A stretch of 64,000 bases of DNA. Origin: Haloactinospora alba (GTDB taxonomy: Bacteria > Actinomycetota > Actinomycetes > Streptosporangiales > Streptosporangiaceae). Location: NCBI RefSeq assembly GCF_006717075.1, contig NZ_VFQC01000003.1:1-64000 (forward strand), in the 5' to 3' direction. Below the pieces are notes generated by a model. That model was given only the letters and a program-made list of their open reading frames with translations, made no database searches and was not told the DNA's origin. The stretch's first letter is position 1. Each line of letters opens with the position of its first letter. Positions 7,730-15,300 of this stretch are shown here, one piece after another. The position numbers and the translations under genes were made by a program.

Positions 7730-7981
7730 ATGAGTTTTTCCGACGATCAGATACAGCAGGTCACAGCCGCGCTATCCGCCATCACGGACCCCACGGAGCG
7801 CGCGCAGGCCGTGGGAGACATGCTCTCGGCAATACCGGCCCTTCAGCGCGCACTGCGAGAGGAACGACGTGCTGCCGTACTGGACCTGCGCGAAGCCGGA
7901 TACAGCCACGCGCAGGTAGCGGCTGAACTTGGGATCAGTCGTGGAAGGGCGCAACAGATCGCCGAGGGCCGCACGTCCTAA
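7730..7981 (+). CDS. Sigma-region-4-like helix-turn-helix protein
   Basis: The 83-residue protein starts at ATG 7730. The upstream in-frame codons are rejected because they run through the palindrome. Residues about 50-80 form a helix-turn-helix of the sigma-70 region 4 type (LREAGYSHAQVAAELGISRGRAQQIAEG), and the first half is helical (DDQIQQVTAALSAI). Such small HTH proteins are widespread in actinomycetes and in their mobile elements. It is the only plus-strand gene in a long minus-strand run and has its own palindromic operator candidate, so it behaves like a separately expressed accessory gene. Targets are unknown; autoregulation is inferred. Confidence 0.75.
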   Translation: MSFSDDQIQQVTAALSAITDPTERAQAVGDMLSAIPALQRALREERRAAVLDLREAGYSHAQVAAELGISRGRAQQIAEGRTS

Positions 7982-7997
7982 CGGGAGTGCGGTTCGG

Positions 7998-8726
7998 TCA
8001 TGAGGTCTCCAATAGATTGCGAACGTCGGAGAGATAGTACGAACGGGCACCATCGGCAGGAGTGAGCTTGCCCCGGCGTGCCCACTGCCGGATGCGCTCC
8101 GGTGTGACGGTGTGTCCCAGAGCGGTCAGGGCGCGTGCCGCGTCGGCAGCGGGCAGCGCGGCGGCGTTGAGCCGGTGGAGCGCCTCTGTGCGCCATTCGT
8201 GGACGTCTACCTCACCGTCGCACGCGTCATCATGGCACCGCGCGGTGCGAACGCCTTCACGGGCGTACACGGGCCGGCCGCACTCGGGACAGGTTCCCGC
8301 GAGCATACTCGCGCCCGGGAGATCCACCGCGCGTTCGGCTTCCTGAACTGCTGCGGTGATCTCATCGAGCGCTTCGGCAGCCGCTGGGTGATGCCGGATG
8401 ACCTCCACCCGTCCCCGTAGCCATGCGGCCATGGCGGGAAGCGTGTCGTCCGGACACCCTCGTTCGTCGGCGATCATGCGCACCCACCCCACCACGGCGG
8501 ACCGCAGAACCCAGCGGGCTTCCGACGCCCGCCCAGAGTAGGGAAGTGGGATTTCAGCCGGACGCCCGCCGCCGCTCGGACGTGCCGTCCGGTCCTGTCG
8601 GGTGAGCGTCGTCTCCAGCTCGTCAGCGAGCCACTCTTCAACTTTCCGGAGTGCGGCGGTCAGCATTCCCGCGCACGTGGCGCACACGGTGGCATCGGCG
8701 ACCGGCTGCCCACACGTACACACCAT
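7998..8726 (-). CDS. Phage zinc-finger and helix-turn-helix protein
   Basis: The 242-residue protein has an N-terminal Cys pair set (CTCG...CATC at about 3-18), a central helical region, a second zinc-ribbon-like set (CPECGRPVYA...CHDDAC at about 147-172), and a C-terminal MerR/winged-helix-like part (ALGHTVTPERIRQWARRGKL at about 205-225). Proteins of this architecture are common in actinophage early regions and are assumed to bind DNA. Its start overlaps the stop of the upstream 57-residue gene (TAATG), so they are co-translated. The function is not established. Confidence 0.65.
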   Translation of the reverse strand: MVCTCGQPVADATVCATCAGMLTAALRKVEEWLADELETTLTRQDRTARPSGGGRPAEIPLPYSGRASEARWVLRSAVVGWVRMIADERGCPDDTLPAMAAWLRGRVEVIRHHPAAAEALDEITAAVQEAERAVDLPGASMLAGTCPECGRPVYAREGVRTARCHDDACDGEVDVHEWRTEALHRLNAAALPAADAARALTALGHTVTPERIRQWARRGKLTPADGARSYYLSDVRNLLETS

Positions 8727-8899
8727 TACGGCTCCCTCGTGGCGAGAACGGCAACAGTGCCGCTCTCGGTGGACTCGATATCCAGCTCAGGAAGCGGCAT
8801 CATCGCGGCCTCGTATCCCACCTCGCGGAGCAGTACGGGCGCATCTCCACACTCGGAGAGATAGCCACCAAGAAACTCGTGTAGCTCTCGTACAGTCAT
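8726..8899 (-). CDS. Small acidic prophage protein, 57 residues
   Basis: ATG at 8899 is preceded by AGGAAAGAAG, and the frame ends with TAA at 8726-8728, overlapping the next start as TAATG. The product begins MTVRELHEFLGGYLSECGDAP and is acidic with a beta-type second half (ELDIESTESGTVAVLA). It resembles the many small phage proteins of unknown role in early operons. Coupling to the next gene and a good ribosome site are the evidence that it is real. Confidence 0.6.
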   Translation of the reverse strand: MTVRELHEFLGGYLSECGDAPVLLREVGYEAAMMPLPELDIESTESGTVAVLATREP

Positions 8900-8928
8900 T
8901 CTTCTTTCCTGTTTCTATTCTTAGGAAG

Positions 8929-8958
8929 ACAGGGTGGACTCTCAAGGGTCCACCCTGT
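8929..8958 (-). terminator. Perfect 11-bp stem-loop after ssb
   Basis: ACAGGGTGGAC at 8929-8939 pairs exactly with GTCCACCCTGT at 8948-8958. It lies eight bases after the ssb stop on the minus strand, so it probably ends the early replication transcript. Confidence 0.75.
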
Positions 8959-8965
8959 TCGAATG

Positions 8966-9403
8966 TCAGAACGGGGGTTCAGAATCCCGCTGCTCCCACG
9001 GGTCGCTTTGAGGTTGTCCGGTGCCGGTGTTGTTCCCGTACCCGTTTCCGCTGTCGCGCCGAGGCATCCGCACTGGGCGAGAAACTTCCTCCACTATAAC
9101 TTCCTCTGCGCTTTTTTTCTGACCGGATTCCTTGTCCTCCCACTGGGTGGTCTTAATCCGGCCGTGGAGCGTAACTTCTGTTCCCTTGTCAATTTCCGCT
9201 TCCGCTATGGCTTCAGCAGTCCGGCCGAAGGCGGTCGCCCGGCCATACCACACGTCGGCGTCTTCCCATTGCTCTGTCTGTTTGTTGTAGCGGCGGGAGT
9301 TCGCGGCGATTCTGATCTTTGCCACTGCGGTTCCGTTCTGCGTCCAGCGCATGTCCGGGTCGGCCACGAGCCGACCGGTGACGGAGATCGTGGGTAGTGC
9401 CAT
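8966..9403 (-). CDS. ssb: Single-stranded DNA-binding protein
   Basis: From ATG 9403 the product has 145 residues, typical of phage SSB. The OB fold occupies about residues 1-110 (MALPTISVTGRLVADPDMRW, later KIRIAANSRRYN and VTLHGRIKTTQWEDKESG). A glycine/asparagine/glutamine-rich linker leads to the acidic tip DSEPPF, which resembles the DDDIPF tail that binds partner proteins such as helicases and exonucleases. The frame is open far upstream, but the family start is clear. It protects single strands during phage replication and RecT-type recombination, encoded nearby. It is followed by a strong terminator. Confidence 0.9.
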   Translation of the reverse strand: MALPTISVTGRLVADPDMRWTQNGTAVAKIRIAANSRRYNKQTEQWEDADVWYGRATAFGRTAEAIAEAEIDKGTEVTLHGRIKTTQWEDKESGQKKSAEEVIVEEVSRPVRMPRRDSGNGYGNNTGTGQPQSDPWEQRDSEPPF

Positions 9404-9428
9404 CGAAGAAGCCCTTCCGTTGCGGCGT

Positions 9429-9905
9429 TCAGTTGGGTTGTGCGGAGTTTGAAGAGTCGGAGCTGTAGCCTTCCTCGGACACGCGGGTATTTCTGCTTCC
9501 GCGTGGATTCTGTGGCTGTGTGAGACCAAGCGCAGAGCGCGCTTGCCGGTACGACTCGGTAGGGGGAGTGGGTTCGCCCCGGTCGGAGCGGATCGCGCGT
9601 TGGTCGGCGACAGCGGACAAGTGCTCGTGAAGTTGTTGGCGGTAGTCCCGGGCGTCCGGGTCCGGCCTGGCGATAGGAGCGCGCTGAATCCGGTCGGCGC
9701 GGATGGCACGGACCTTGGCGCAGATATCGGCCGGAGAACAGAACCGTTGCTCGCGGGCGATCTGGTCGATAGCTTCCCGGGCATCAGCCGCCACGAGATG
9801 GTGCAACGCGGCATGCCACGCGTCCGGCGTGTATTCGTCGACGTGCTGATGAGGGAACGCCGCTTTCACGTACCGAACGAGGGCAGTGGTTTCGGTCCGG
9901 TCCAT
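9429..9905 (-). CDS. Helicase-loader-like phage replication protein (G39P type)
   Basis: The N-terminal 75 residues match the general pattern of G39P-type loaders and similar phage proteins: a start helix with ALVRYVKAAFP, then a Trp-containing helix (DAWHAALHHLV), and RFCSPADICAKVRAIR at the end of the domain. G39P delivers the replicative helicase to the origin. The remaining 80 residues are hydrophilic and low in structure. The start overlaps the end of the replication initiator gene by 40 bases, so the two are probably made together, which fits an initiator/loader pair. The family assignment is by pattern and could be wrong. Confidence 0.55.
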   Translation of the reverse strand: MDRTETTALVRYVKAAFPHQHVDEYTPDAWHAALHHLVAADAREAIDQIAREQRFCSPADICAKVRAIRADRIQRAPIARPDPDARDYRQQLHEHLSAVADQRAIRSDRGEPTPPTESYRQARSALGLTQPQNPRGSRNTRVSEEGYSSDSSNSAQPN

Positions 9906-10867
9906 TCTTGCTCCTCTTGATCCTTAGCTCGGGCGCGCTCCATGGCGCGGGTAAACATGTCGTCCGTTTGCTGCTGACGGTTTCCGGGCGAGATTTGCGG
10001 CGGCGGTGACGGCGGGTCGGGCTCATCGAGCCACCCTTCGCGGTTGAGCCACGTTGCGGGATACGGGGTGTACTTCGGATCCGCGCCGGTGCGCTGTTGA
10101 GCGAGGGTTGCTGCTGCGGAAATGATCGTGTCCGGATCTACTTTCGCCGTTGCCGCCCTGAAAGCTTTTCGGGCCTGCCCCTTACCGACACGTCGGGGAT
10201 AGGCGCTCCAAAACTCGGAGAACCGGGGAGGGTCCTTATCTTTCTCGCGAGCGGAGCGAGCGGACTCGCTCGTGTTGCTACGGCCGCTGGGCTCGGGGGG
10301 AGACGAGAGAGGGGGGTGTTCCGAAGGAACACCATTGGGGTTGGGGTTGGGGGCACCCGTTACGGTGCCGTTACTCTCCCCGTTAGTAACGCCGTTACGG
10401 TCCGCGTTACGGTTTTCGGCCTTACGACGCTCCCTCCAAGCCTTCTGACGTGCGGCAGCGTCCTTGCGCCCTGCCTCGACTTGCTCCCGTGAGGCTTGGT
10501 AATCGAGGTAATCGTGGACCTGATAACCCCCGTCGATCTCTTCCCAAAGCCCTGCCTCAACTAGCTTCCGAACGGCAGTACGTGCCATAGCGAGGGCTAG
10601 GGCATCGTTATCCTCTCCGTTACTAACGCTGTTAGTAACGCCGTTACGGTCCGCGTTACGCATCGCGTCTACAACGTCTTCGAAATCCAGCAACCGAAGC
10701 GCTGTCTTCTTAGGGATAAATCCATCCGTGAGGTTACGGTTGCACCACGCGAGTCCGGCTGAAAACAGAGCGATTCCCAGCGCTCCCGCTTGGTCAAATT
10801 TTGGATGATCGTAAAAATCATCACTCAGACGAACCCACGCCACTATTCCCCCTTCCCAGAAAGTCAT
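9866..10867 (-). CDS. Phage replication initiator (winged-helix, replisome organiser)
   Basis: The 333-residue protein starts like many phage replication proteins (VAWVRLSDDFYDHPKF, a winged-helix domain to about residue 135). It has a variable linker with two copies of NADRNGVTN and a C-terminal DnaD-like part (FSEFWSAYPRRVGKGQARKAF at about 222-242, then TYPATWLNREGW-like residues). Such proteins bind the origin and recruit the helicase loader, encoded immediately downstream. The linker-coding DNA contains long direct repeats that may be the origin itself, as in lambda O. The start could also be the internal GTG or ATG a few codons later. Confidence 0.75.
   Translation of the reverse strand: MTFWEGGIVAWVRLSDDFYDHPKFDQAGALGIALFSAGLAWCNRNLTDGFIPKKTALRLLDFEDVVDAMRNADRNGVTNSVSNGEDNDALALAMARTAVRKLVEAGLWEEIDGGYQVHDYLDYQASREQVEAGRKDAAARQKAWRERRKAENRNADRNGVTNGESNGTVTGAPNPNPNGVPSEHPPLSSPPEPSGRSNTSESARSAREKDKDPPRFSEFWSAYPRRVGKGQARKAFRAATAKVDPDTIISAAATLAQQRTGADPKYTPYPATWLNREGWLDEPDPPSPPPQISPGNRQQQTDDMFTRAMERARAKDQEEQEWTGPKPLPSFGT
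10358..10660 (-). repeat. Iteron-like repeats inside the replication initiator gene
   Basis: A 30-base sequence beginning GTTAGTAACGCCGTTACGG occurs identically at 10382-10411 and 10631-10660. Further GTTAC/GTAAC cores surround both copies (about 10358, 10368, 10618-10629 and 10731). The repeats are far denser than elsewhere in the prophage, and they encode the duplicated NADRNGVTN peptide. Clustered repeats in an initiator gene are typical of lambda-like origins; the origin role is inferred. Confidence 0.55.
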
Positions 10868-11298
10868 TCATCTTCGGTGGACTCAATGAGTTCGGCGACT
10901 TCCATCATCAAATGGGTTGCGTCATTTCCGCGCGCGTGGTCGGAGCGGCGGGGGCACCGTTTCCCCGGGCGGCAGAACGCGTCATGCACCGCAGTTCGTA
11001 GCTCCTGACCGACTCCCCATGCGGCGCACGTGTCCACGATCCGCCGGGCGTGAGTAGCGGTGACAGTGCCCCGCGCGTGGTCGTTGTCGCCGTGGCAGTA
11101 CGGCCCGGACTGGCACAGCCAGTCATGCAGCCACGCCCGCACGGCGGACACCGGATCGCGCGGAGACTCGTCGTGCCCCTCGGACCGGAGAAGGCTCAGG
11201 CGAGCTGTAGCGGCGGACTCATTCCTCGGTGACGGCGGCGGAACCGGCCGCGCGCGCTCAGCTTCCAGCCGTTCGGCTAGTTTCTTGGTCTCACGCAT
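10864..11298 (-). CDS. Prophage protein with repeated Cys/His motif
   Basis: The 144-residue protein has two related segments: CHGDNDHARGT at about 68-78 and CPRRSDHARGN at about 115-125. Each follows a Trp/Cys-containing helix (AWLHDWLCQSGPYC and AVHDAFCRPGKRC). The spacing suggests two metal-binding or redox units formed by internal duplication. The N-terminus is charged and the C-terminus acidic. I do not recognise the family. The stop overlaps the replication initiator start by four bases, so it belongs to the replication transcript. Confidence 0.6.
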   Translation of the reverse strand: MRETKKLAERLEAERARPVPPPSPRNESAATARLSLLRSEGHDESPRDPVSAVRAWLHDWLCQSGPYCHGDNDHARGTVTATHARRIVDTCAAWGVGQELRTAVHDAFCRPGKRCPRRSDHARGNDATHLMMEVAELIESTEDE

Positions 11299-11322
11299 CG
11301 CTTCCCCTGTAAGAAGAGAAGA

Positions 11323-11351
11323 CAGGGGGCGGCCGCATCCGCCGCCCCCTG
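11323..11351 (-). terminator. GC-rich 10-bp stem-loop
   Basis: CAGGGGGCGG at 11323-11332 pairs exactly with CCGCCCCCTG at 11342-11351. It lies just after the stop of the coiled-coil gene at 11359 on the minus strand and before the replication genes. Confidence 0.7.
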
Positions 11352-11358
11352 GAATGGG

Positions 11359-12159
11359 TTACTCGGCGGCGTCCAAGCGCTGTTCAAGGGCGGCGATCCG
11401 GTCGGACAGTTCAGCCAGGTCCGGAACTTCGTCCCCGGGCTCGGGACTCAGCGTTGCGTAGTCCTGCCTGTCGGCGAGACGCTCATAGTGGCGATCGCAC
11501 TCGGGACAGGTCGAGGGCCACGGCACGGTAGTGACTTCCTCACCGGACAGTCCGCATACCGTGCGTCCGTCCACCCGCCACGTGTGCGTGTAGCCGTCGT
11601 CCTCGTCGGTCTCGTCCTCGTCGGGCTCAGCTTCGGCGGCAAGCTGGTCGCGCTGGTCCCGGAGTTGATCGCGCTCGGCGCGGGCGGCGGCGAGCTCGCG
11701 GCGAAGCTCCAGTACATCGCCAGAGAATTCGTAGGCGAACCAGCGCGACATCTCCGCGGACTCGCGGGTGTCGGCAGCGCGCACCCGGGCCGACTGCCAT
11801 GCGGTGTGGAACCGGTCGCGGTCGGTTCGGACCTGCTCCAGCTCACTGGATAGCCGCTCAAGATGCCGAAGTGTTCGGCGGACGGCACTCCGAGTTTCTC
11901 CCGTAAGGGAGCCGATCAGGTCGTACAGGTCGCTGCGCACCCGTCGGGTGTCATCGCGCGTATCCAAGCTGACGGGTACCACCTGGGCGGGGTGGTGCCC
12001 GAGGATCGCCAGCGCCATGGTGATCCGCTCGGCGGTACTGCTGGGCAAGTAGACGGACGTCTTCTCACCGTCCGTGCCGCAGGACGTGATAGTGGTGCTG
12101 TCGACGATGTGAACGATGTCGCCGTCGTTATCGGTGTGCTTGTAATTTCCGTCGTTCAC
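11359..12159 (-). CDS. Coiled-coil prophage protein with Cys pairs, unknown function
   Basis: The 266-residue protein has a beta-type N-terminal part (residues 1-60, with TTITSCGTDGEKTSVYLP) and a long charged coiled coil at about 85-185 (LERLSSELEQVRTDRDRF, ELRRELAAARAERDQLRDQ). An acidic stretch (EPDEDETDEDD) follows, then a zinc-finger-like set with VCGLSGEE and CPECDRHYERLA, and a short C-terminal coiled coil. It lies between the recombination and replication genes and ends in a strong terminator. I do not recognise a family. A scaffold or DNA-binding role in early replication is possible but unsupported. Confidence 0.65.
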   Translation of the reverse strand: MNDGNYKHTDNDGDIVHIVDSTTITSCGTDGEKTSVYLPSSTAERITMALAILGHHPAQVVPVSLDTRDDTRRVRSDLYDLIGSLTGETRSAVRRTLRHLERLSSELEQVRTDRDRFHTAWQSARVRAADTRESAEMSRWFAYEFSGDVLELRRELAAARAERDQLRDQRDQLAAEAEPDEDETDEDDGYTHTWRVDGRTVCGLSGEEVTTVPWPSTCPECDRHYERLADRQDYATLSPEPGDEVPDLAELSDRIAALEQRLDAAE

Positions 12160-12167
12160 TGGGACTC

Positions 12168-12620
12168 CTAGGAAAGAGGGGATCCGTATCCGGCGTGCCG
12201 AAGAAGTGTCACTGCCGCAGAAAGGTGCATTCGCACGGGAGCGGTGTACACCTCAAACGGAACTGGTTTCCATACGTCCATAAGGCGTCCGGCTGTCGCG
12301 ATTTCCATATGTGCCCACCAGGACGCAACCCGCGCGGTTCCATAACCGGGTCGCTTTGTCACGAGAACTCCGATTTCGGCAGTGGCGTTAATCCGCTCTG
12401 TGTCGGTTTCGTTCAGCCAATCTGATATGAGCTGGTCACCGGCGTTCTCCGCCTTGTTCCCGCCCTTGATTTCCCAGCAGATTCCGGGACATCCGGTGAT
12501 GTCCCCTTGGTCCCGGTGGCCGTGTTGTGTCCGCGTATCCGCGTAAGGCCAACCATGATCCTGGAGAAAGCGGGCAACACCGGTTGCGGCACGTGTTCCG
12601 ATATCACGTGGCTTGTTCAT
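12168..12620 (-). CDS. Holliday-junction-resolvase-like phage nuclease
   Basis: Starting at ATG 12620, the 150-residue protein has the layout of small archaeal/phage resolvase-type nucleases of the restriction-endonuclease fold. An N-terminal helix (GTRAATGVARFLQDHG) is followed by an acidic residue in GDITGC and the WEIKGG motif, which corresponds to the E-x-K catalytic core. A Gln/Asp-containing helix (AGDQLISDWLNE) comes next, then GVLVTKRPGYG. Such enzymes resolve branched DNA during phage recombination and packaging. The gene overlaps the end of recT by 17 bases. The upstream open frame lacks a ribosome site and was left out. Confidence 0.7.
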   Translation of the reverse strand: MNKPRDIGTRAATGVARFLQDHGWPYADTRTQHGHRDQGDITGCPGICWEIKGGNKAENAGDQLISDWLNETDTERINATAEIGVLVTKRPGYGTARVASWWAHMEIATAGRLMDVWKPVPFEVYTAPVRMHLSAAVTLLRHAGYGSPLS

Positions 12621-13386
12621 CGTCGTTCTCTTCGACAATCTCAGCGTGTACAACGTCGGAATCAGGGGATGCGGGGATTTCTGTATCCTCGGAGCGCGCC
12701 CGTGCCCGTTCTTGCTCGTGGCGATATTCGGCGCTTGTGGGAACCCATTTCGCGAGTCGATGCGCGGCCGTCTTCAGCCACATGGACTCCGGCCATTTCT
12801 GCCAAGGGGAATAACTTGAGTCCGCTCCGTCTGACATGGCACGCGCCTTCTCAATATCGTGCTGATTGAGAATGACCACTTTGGAGGTTGATCCACTGTT
12901 CATGACCGCGTAGGCGTAGGCACCGACCATGGTTCCCCGGTTCCCGAACCAGTCGGCCTCGTGGATCGGCCTCTCGTGTTTTCCGGGAATCCATTCAAAC
13001 GTGTCATGCTCGTGCACGATCTCCGCGACGACCGAGGCCACCGCGCCCGCGCGGTAGATTAGCTCGATCTCACCTTGGTAGCCGGTGATGCCCTGGACTT
13101 CGAGGGATCCCTTGCGCTTCCTCGGGACTAGGTAGAATTCGGTTGTTCCGGGAGTAAGCCCCTGTTGTGCTGCGTCCATGAGCGCCGACATGAGCGACTG
13201 CGGAGCGTTCCGGGCTGCCTCCGCTAGTTTCGCGTCTCGGCGAAGAATGCCCTGAGCGATCCGCACCCAGCCAGCGCCATTGACATGGCTCGGCATCACC
13301 TGGGCGAAATCGTCTCTGTACTTGCCCACCATTCCGGACGGGCTCGTGTCCCGCTGGGCAACCGCGTTTGTCACCGACTGGCCCAT
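12604..13386 (-). CDS. recT: RecT-family single-strand annealing protein
   Basis: The 260-residue protein matches the RecT family throughout: VRIAQGILRRDAKLAEAAR, the conserved DAAQQGLTPGT-EFYLVPR region at about 72-90, GYQGEIELIYRAGAV, and the EKARAMS...SPW-KWPESMWLKTA segment at about 185-210. RecT anneals complementary single strands made by a partner exonuclease, here probably the YqaJ-type protein two genes upstream. The last 40 residues are acidic and variable. The length is normal and the gene appears intact. Confidence 0.92.
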   Translation of the reverse strand: MGQSVTNAVAQRDTSPSGMVGKYRDDFAQVMPSHVNGAGWVRIAQGILRRDAKLAEAARNAPQSLMSALMDAAQQGLTPGTTEFYLVPRKRKGSLEVQGITGYQGEIELIYRAGAVASVVAEIVHEHDTFEWIPGKHERPIHEADWFGNRGTMVGAYAYAVMNSGSTSKVVILNQHDIEKARAMSDGADSSYSPWQKWPESMWLKTAAHRLAKWVPTSAEYRHEQERARARSEDTEIPASPDSDVVHAEIVEENDDEQAT

Positions 13387-13658
13387 TACTCGCTCCCCAC
13401 ATAACGCGCGTACACCCGGTATTCGCCATTCACGGTTCGAGCAATGGCTTCAAAATCCCCGATAGGTGCGTAGGCGCTCAGATACGCACGACGAATTTGG
13501 TTCGCCGTGACCGACGCGAGTTGCGCGGTCCTCTTGACGTCGATGCGTGCCCATTCGCCTGGACGCTTTCTCAGTGCCTGAGCGATGGTTTGATGCTTCG
13601 ACCGCTTCGGCGTTGCTGGCGTGGACTTGGACGGTGGAATTTCGAATTTGAGTCGCAT
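13386..13658 (-). CDS. Small basic prophage protein between exonuclease and recT
   Basis: The 90-residue protein has a basic N-terminal half (SKSTPATPKRSKHQTIAQALRKRPG) and an alpha/beta C-terminal half (AQLASVTANQIRRAYLSAY, then VNGEYRVYARYVG). It lies in the recombination operon, its stop overlapping the recT start (TAATG). Phage genes in this position often encode small DNA-binding accessory proteins, but no family was recognised. Confidence 0.6.
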   Translation of the reverse strand: MRLKFEIPPSKSTPATPKRSKHQTIAQALRKRPGEWARIDVKRTAQLASVTANQIRRAYLSAYAPIGDFEAIARTVNGEYRVYARYVGSE

Positions 13659-13667
13659 ATGAATCTT

Positions 13668-14564
13668 CTAGGAACGTGCGGGAGAGAGGGACTTTGTTTC
13701 TCCCGTAGATTTGTCGATCGTGCGCGTAGCTACTCGTCGCCCGTCCGGACGTGCAGCGCGCGTGGCGTTCCCGATCGCATCGAGAATTCGCGCCTTGGTC
13801 TCGTTCACGTGCGACTTCGCACGCGACTCCGCATCCCGCGCGGACACGTATTCATCCGCGAGTTCGTCCGTGATGGTTACGGTTACGTCGTCTACACCAT
13901 CCGGAAGTCGGCGGACCGTGCGGACAGTGGAATCGGCACCGTCAATCGACGGGCGTTCACCGGATTCGATCGAGTAGAGGAAAGATTCAGCCGCTTTACG
14001 CATGAGCTGGGTTTCCTCGTGTTGAACCGGGTCGTCCCGATCAAGGGCGATGGTGTATTCCCGGTAGTCGGAACCGCCGATGAGAACGGCCACATGCGCT
14101 TGCGAGAGCCCGAGCGCGTCCAGGTACCACAGCACCTGGGCGCGGTAGTGAACCGGTATCTCGTCGGATCCCGACGTGCCCCACTCGTCACCGGATCGGC
14201 TCGTCTTGATCTCCAGAACCTCAACCGTGCCGTCCGGAGTCAGGACGAGCCGATCCGGCGTGGCCAACTGCCAGTCCCGCTCTGCGTGAACGTAGGCCCC
14301 GGCCCACTGGACGTCACACTCGGGATGTTCGGCTGCCCACTTCTGAGCGACCGGTTCTTCAAGGCGACGACCCCACTCCATGGAAGGGGTATCGGCAGGG
14401 CCACCTTCGAGCCCCGCCTTCTGATGCCACAACGAGAATGCCGACAGGTAGGGCGATAGCCCCATGACCGGAGCGATGTCCGAACCGCCGATACGGCCGC
14501 GCCGCTGTTCGTGCCACTCGGCGGACCCCGGGGAGTGGTCTGGCAAACGGTGCGCGTCCAGCAT
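13668..14564 (-). CDS. YqaJ-type viral exonuclease (lambda-exo fold)
   Basis: The 298-residue protein shows the family signature: SAEWHEQRRGRIGGSDIAPVMGLSPY at the N-terminus (shown here as motif positions about 14-38), GRRLEEPVAQKWAAEH, WQLATPDRLVL with the catalytic Asp, and VLEIKTSRS with the Glu and Lys of the PD-(D/E)XK core. The sequence HYRAQVLWYLDALG follows as in lambda exonuclease relatives. The enzyme chews one strand so that RecT can anneal the other. The gene sits upstream of recT in the same transcript, forming a RecET-like module. Confidence 0.88.
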   Translation of the reverse strand: MLDAHRLPDHSPGSAEWHEQRRGRIGGSDIAPVMGLSPYLSAFSLWHQKAGLEGGPADTPSMEWGRRLEEPVAQKWAAEHPECDVQWAGAYVHAERDWQLATPDRLVLTPDGTVEVLEIKTSRSGDEWGTSGSDEIPVHYRAQVLWYLDALGLSQAHVAVLIGGSDYREYTIALDRDDPVQHEETQLMRKAAESFLYSIESGERPSIDGADSTVRTVRRLPDGVDDVTVTITDELADEYVSARDAESRAKSHVNETKARILDAIGNATRAARPDGRRVATRTIDKSTGETKSLSPARS

Positions 14565-14839
14565 CAGGCGTCACCGCCCTCGGGTGCGCACCACACGCGG
14601 ACCGGCATTCCGTTCACATCGGCGAACGCTTCGAACTTTTCGGGATCGGGATGGCGAACCGGGATCGTCCCGAGCGCGTCAGCCCACGCAGCAACCGTCT
14701 CTTCCGACGCCGGGTGAACATGGCCGTCCAGGTGCCGGCCGGTCTCGGGTATGTACCACCACACAGGTGGCAGTTCCCGCGTCAGCAGGGCCGCGAGTTG
14801 GATCGCTGCCCGGTGCTGAGACATACGGGTATCCTGCAA
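14564..14839 (-). CDS. Small prophage protein upstream of exonuclease
   Basis: The product has 91 residues from ATG 14839, or 86 from the next ATG. The sequence RELPPVWWYIPETGRHLDGHV followed by a DALGTIPVRHPDPEKFEAFADV segment looks like a small alpha/beta domain seen in actinobacterial and phage hypothetical proteins. It overlaps the exonuclease start by one base, so it is the preceding cistron of the recombination operon. The function is unknown. Confidence 0.6.
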   Translation of the reverse strand: MQDTRMSQHRAAIQLAALLTRELPPVWWYIPETGRHLDGHVHPASEETVAAWADALGTIPVRHPDPEKFEAFADVNGMPVRVWCAPEGGDA

Positions 14840-14884
14840 TTGGACTCCTTACCGGGTAGTTCACTCGCTGCCGCGTAGTTGGGG

Positions 14885-15073
14885 CTACGCGGCAGCACCT
14901 TGCTGACGGGCTTCGTCGCGCTGTTGCCGGATCAGCGTGATCCGCTGTTCGAGCGGCATCCCGCCGGGACGGTGCGCTTCACGCGCAGCGTCTTCCGGAC
15001 TGAGCGCGTCCCGACGCGCCCGCATCTCCGCGAGCATCCGCGCGGCTACCGTGGTGGCCTCGTCGCGCGTCAT
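14885..15073 (-). CDS. Small charged prophage protein, 62 residues
   Basis: The start at ATG 15073 overlaps the stop of the Cro-like gene (TAATG), which decides it over the longer open frame. The product is highly charged and helical (MTRDEATTVAARMLAEMRARRD, then LEQRITLIRQQRDEARQQGAAA) with no membrane segment. It is the second gene of the early leftward transcript. No family was recognised. Confidence 0.6.
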   Translation of the reverse strand: MTRDEATTVAARMLAEMRARRDALSPEDAAREAHRPGGMPLEQRITLIRQQRDEARQQGAAA

Positions 15074-15300
15074 TAGTCGTCTACCTCTGCCGACAGGCGT
15101 GTCGGAGTGGTACCGATGACGCGTGCGAGATGGCACAGCAGCTCCCGGGAGGGATGCCGCTCCCCGCGCTCTATGCGAGCGAGATGATTCTCGGTGCAGT
15201 GTCCTCCGCGTAGGTCGATAGCGTGCACCACGTCTGCCCTGCTCATCTGTTCGAACTCTCGTGCACGCCGGATCAGCGTGCCGCTTGCTTTCAACGCCAT
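15073..15300 (-). CDS. Cro-like XRE helix-turn-helix regulator
   Basis: The 75-residue protein is little more than one XRE-type domain (LIRRAREFEQMSRADVVHAI, later NHLARIERGERHPSRELLCHLARVIG). It is the first gene of the leftward early transcript and divergent from the larger XRE gene at 15469. That is the arrangement of a Cro/CI-type lysis-lysogeny switch. ATG 15300 gives the family-sized product; the open frame continues upstream into the control region and was not used. Its role as the Cro partner is inferred from position and size. Confidence 0.75.
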   Translation of the reverse strand: MALKASGTLIRRAREFEQMSRADVVHAIDLRGGHCTENHLARIERGERHPSRELLCHLARVIGTTPTRLSAEVDD

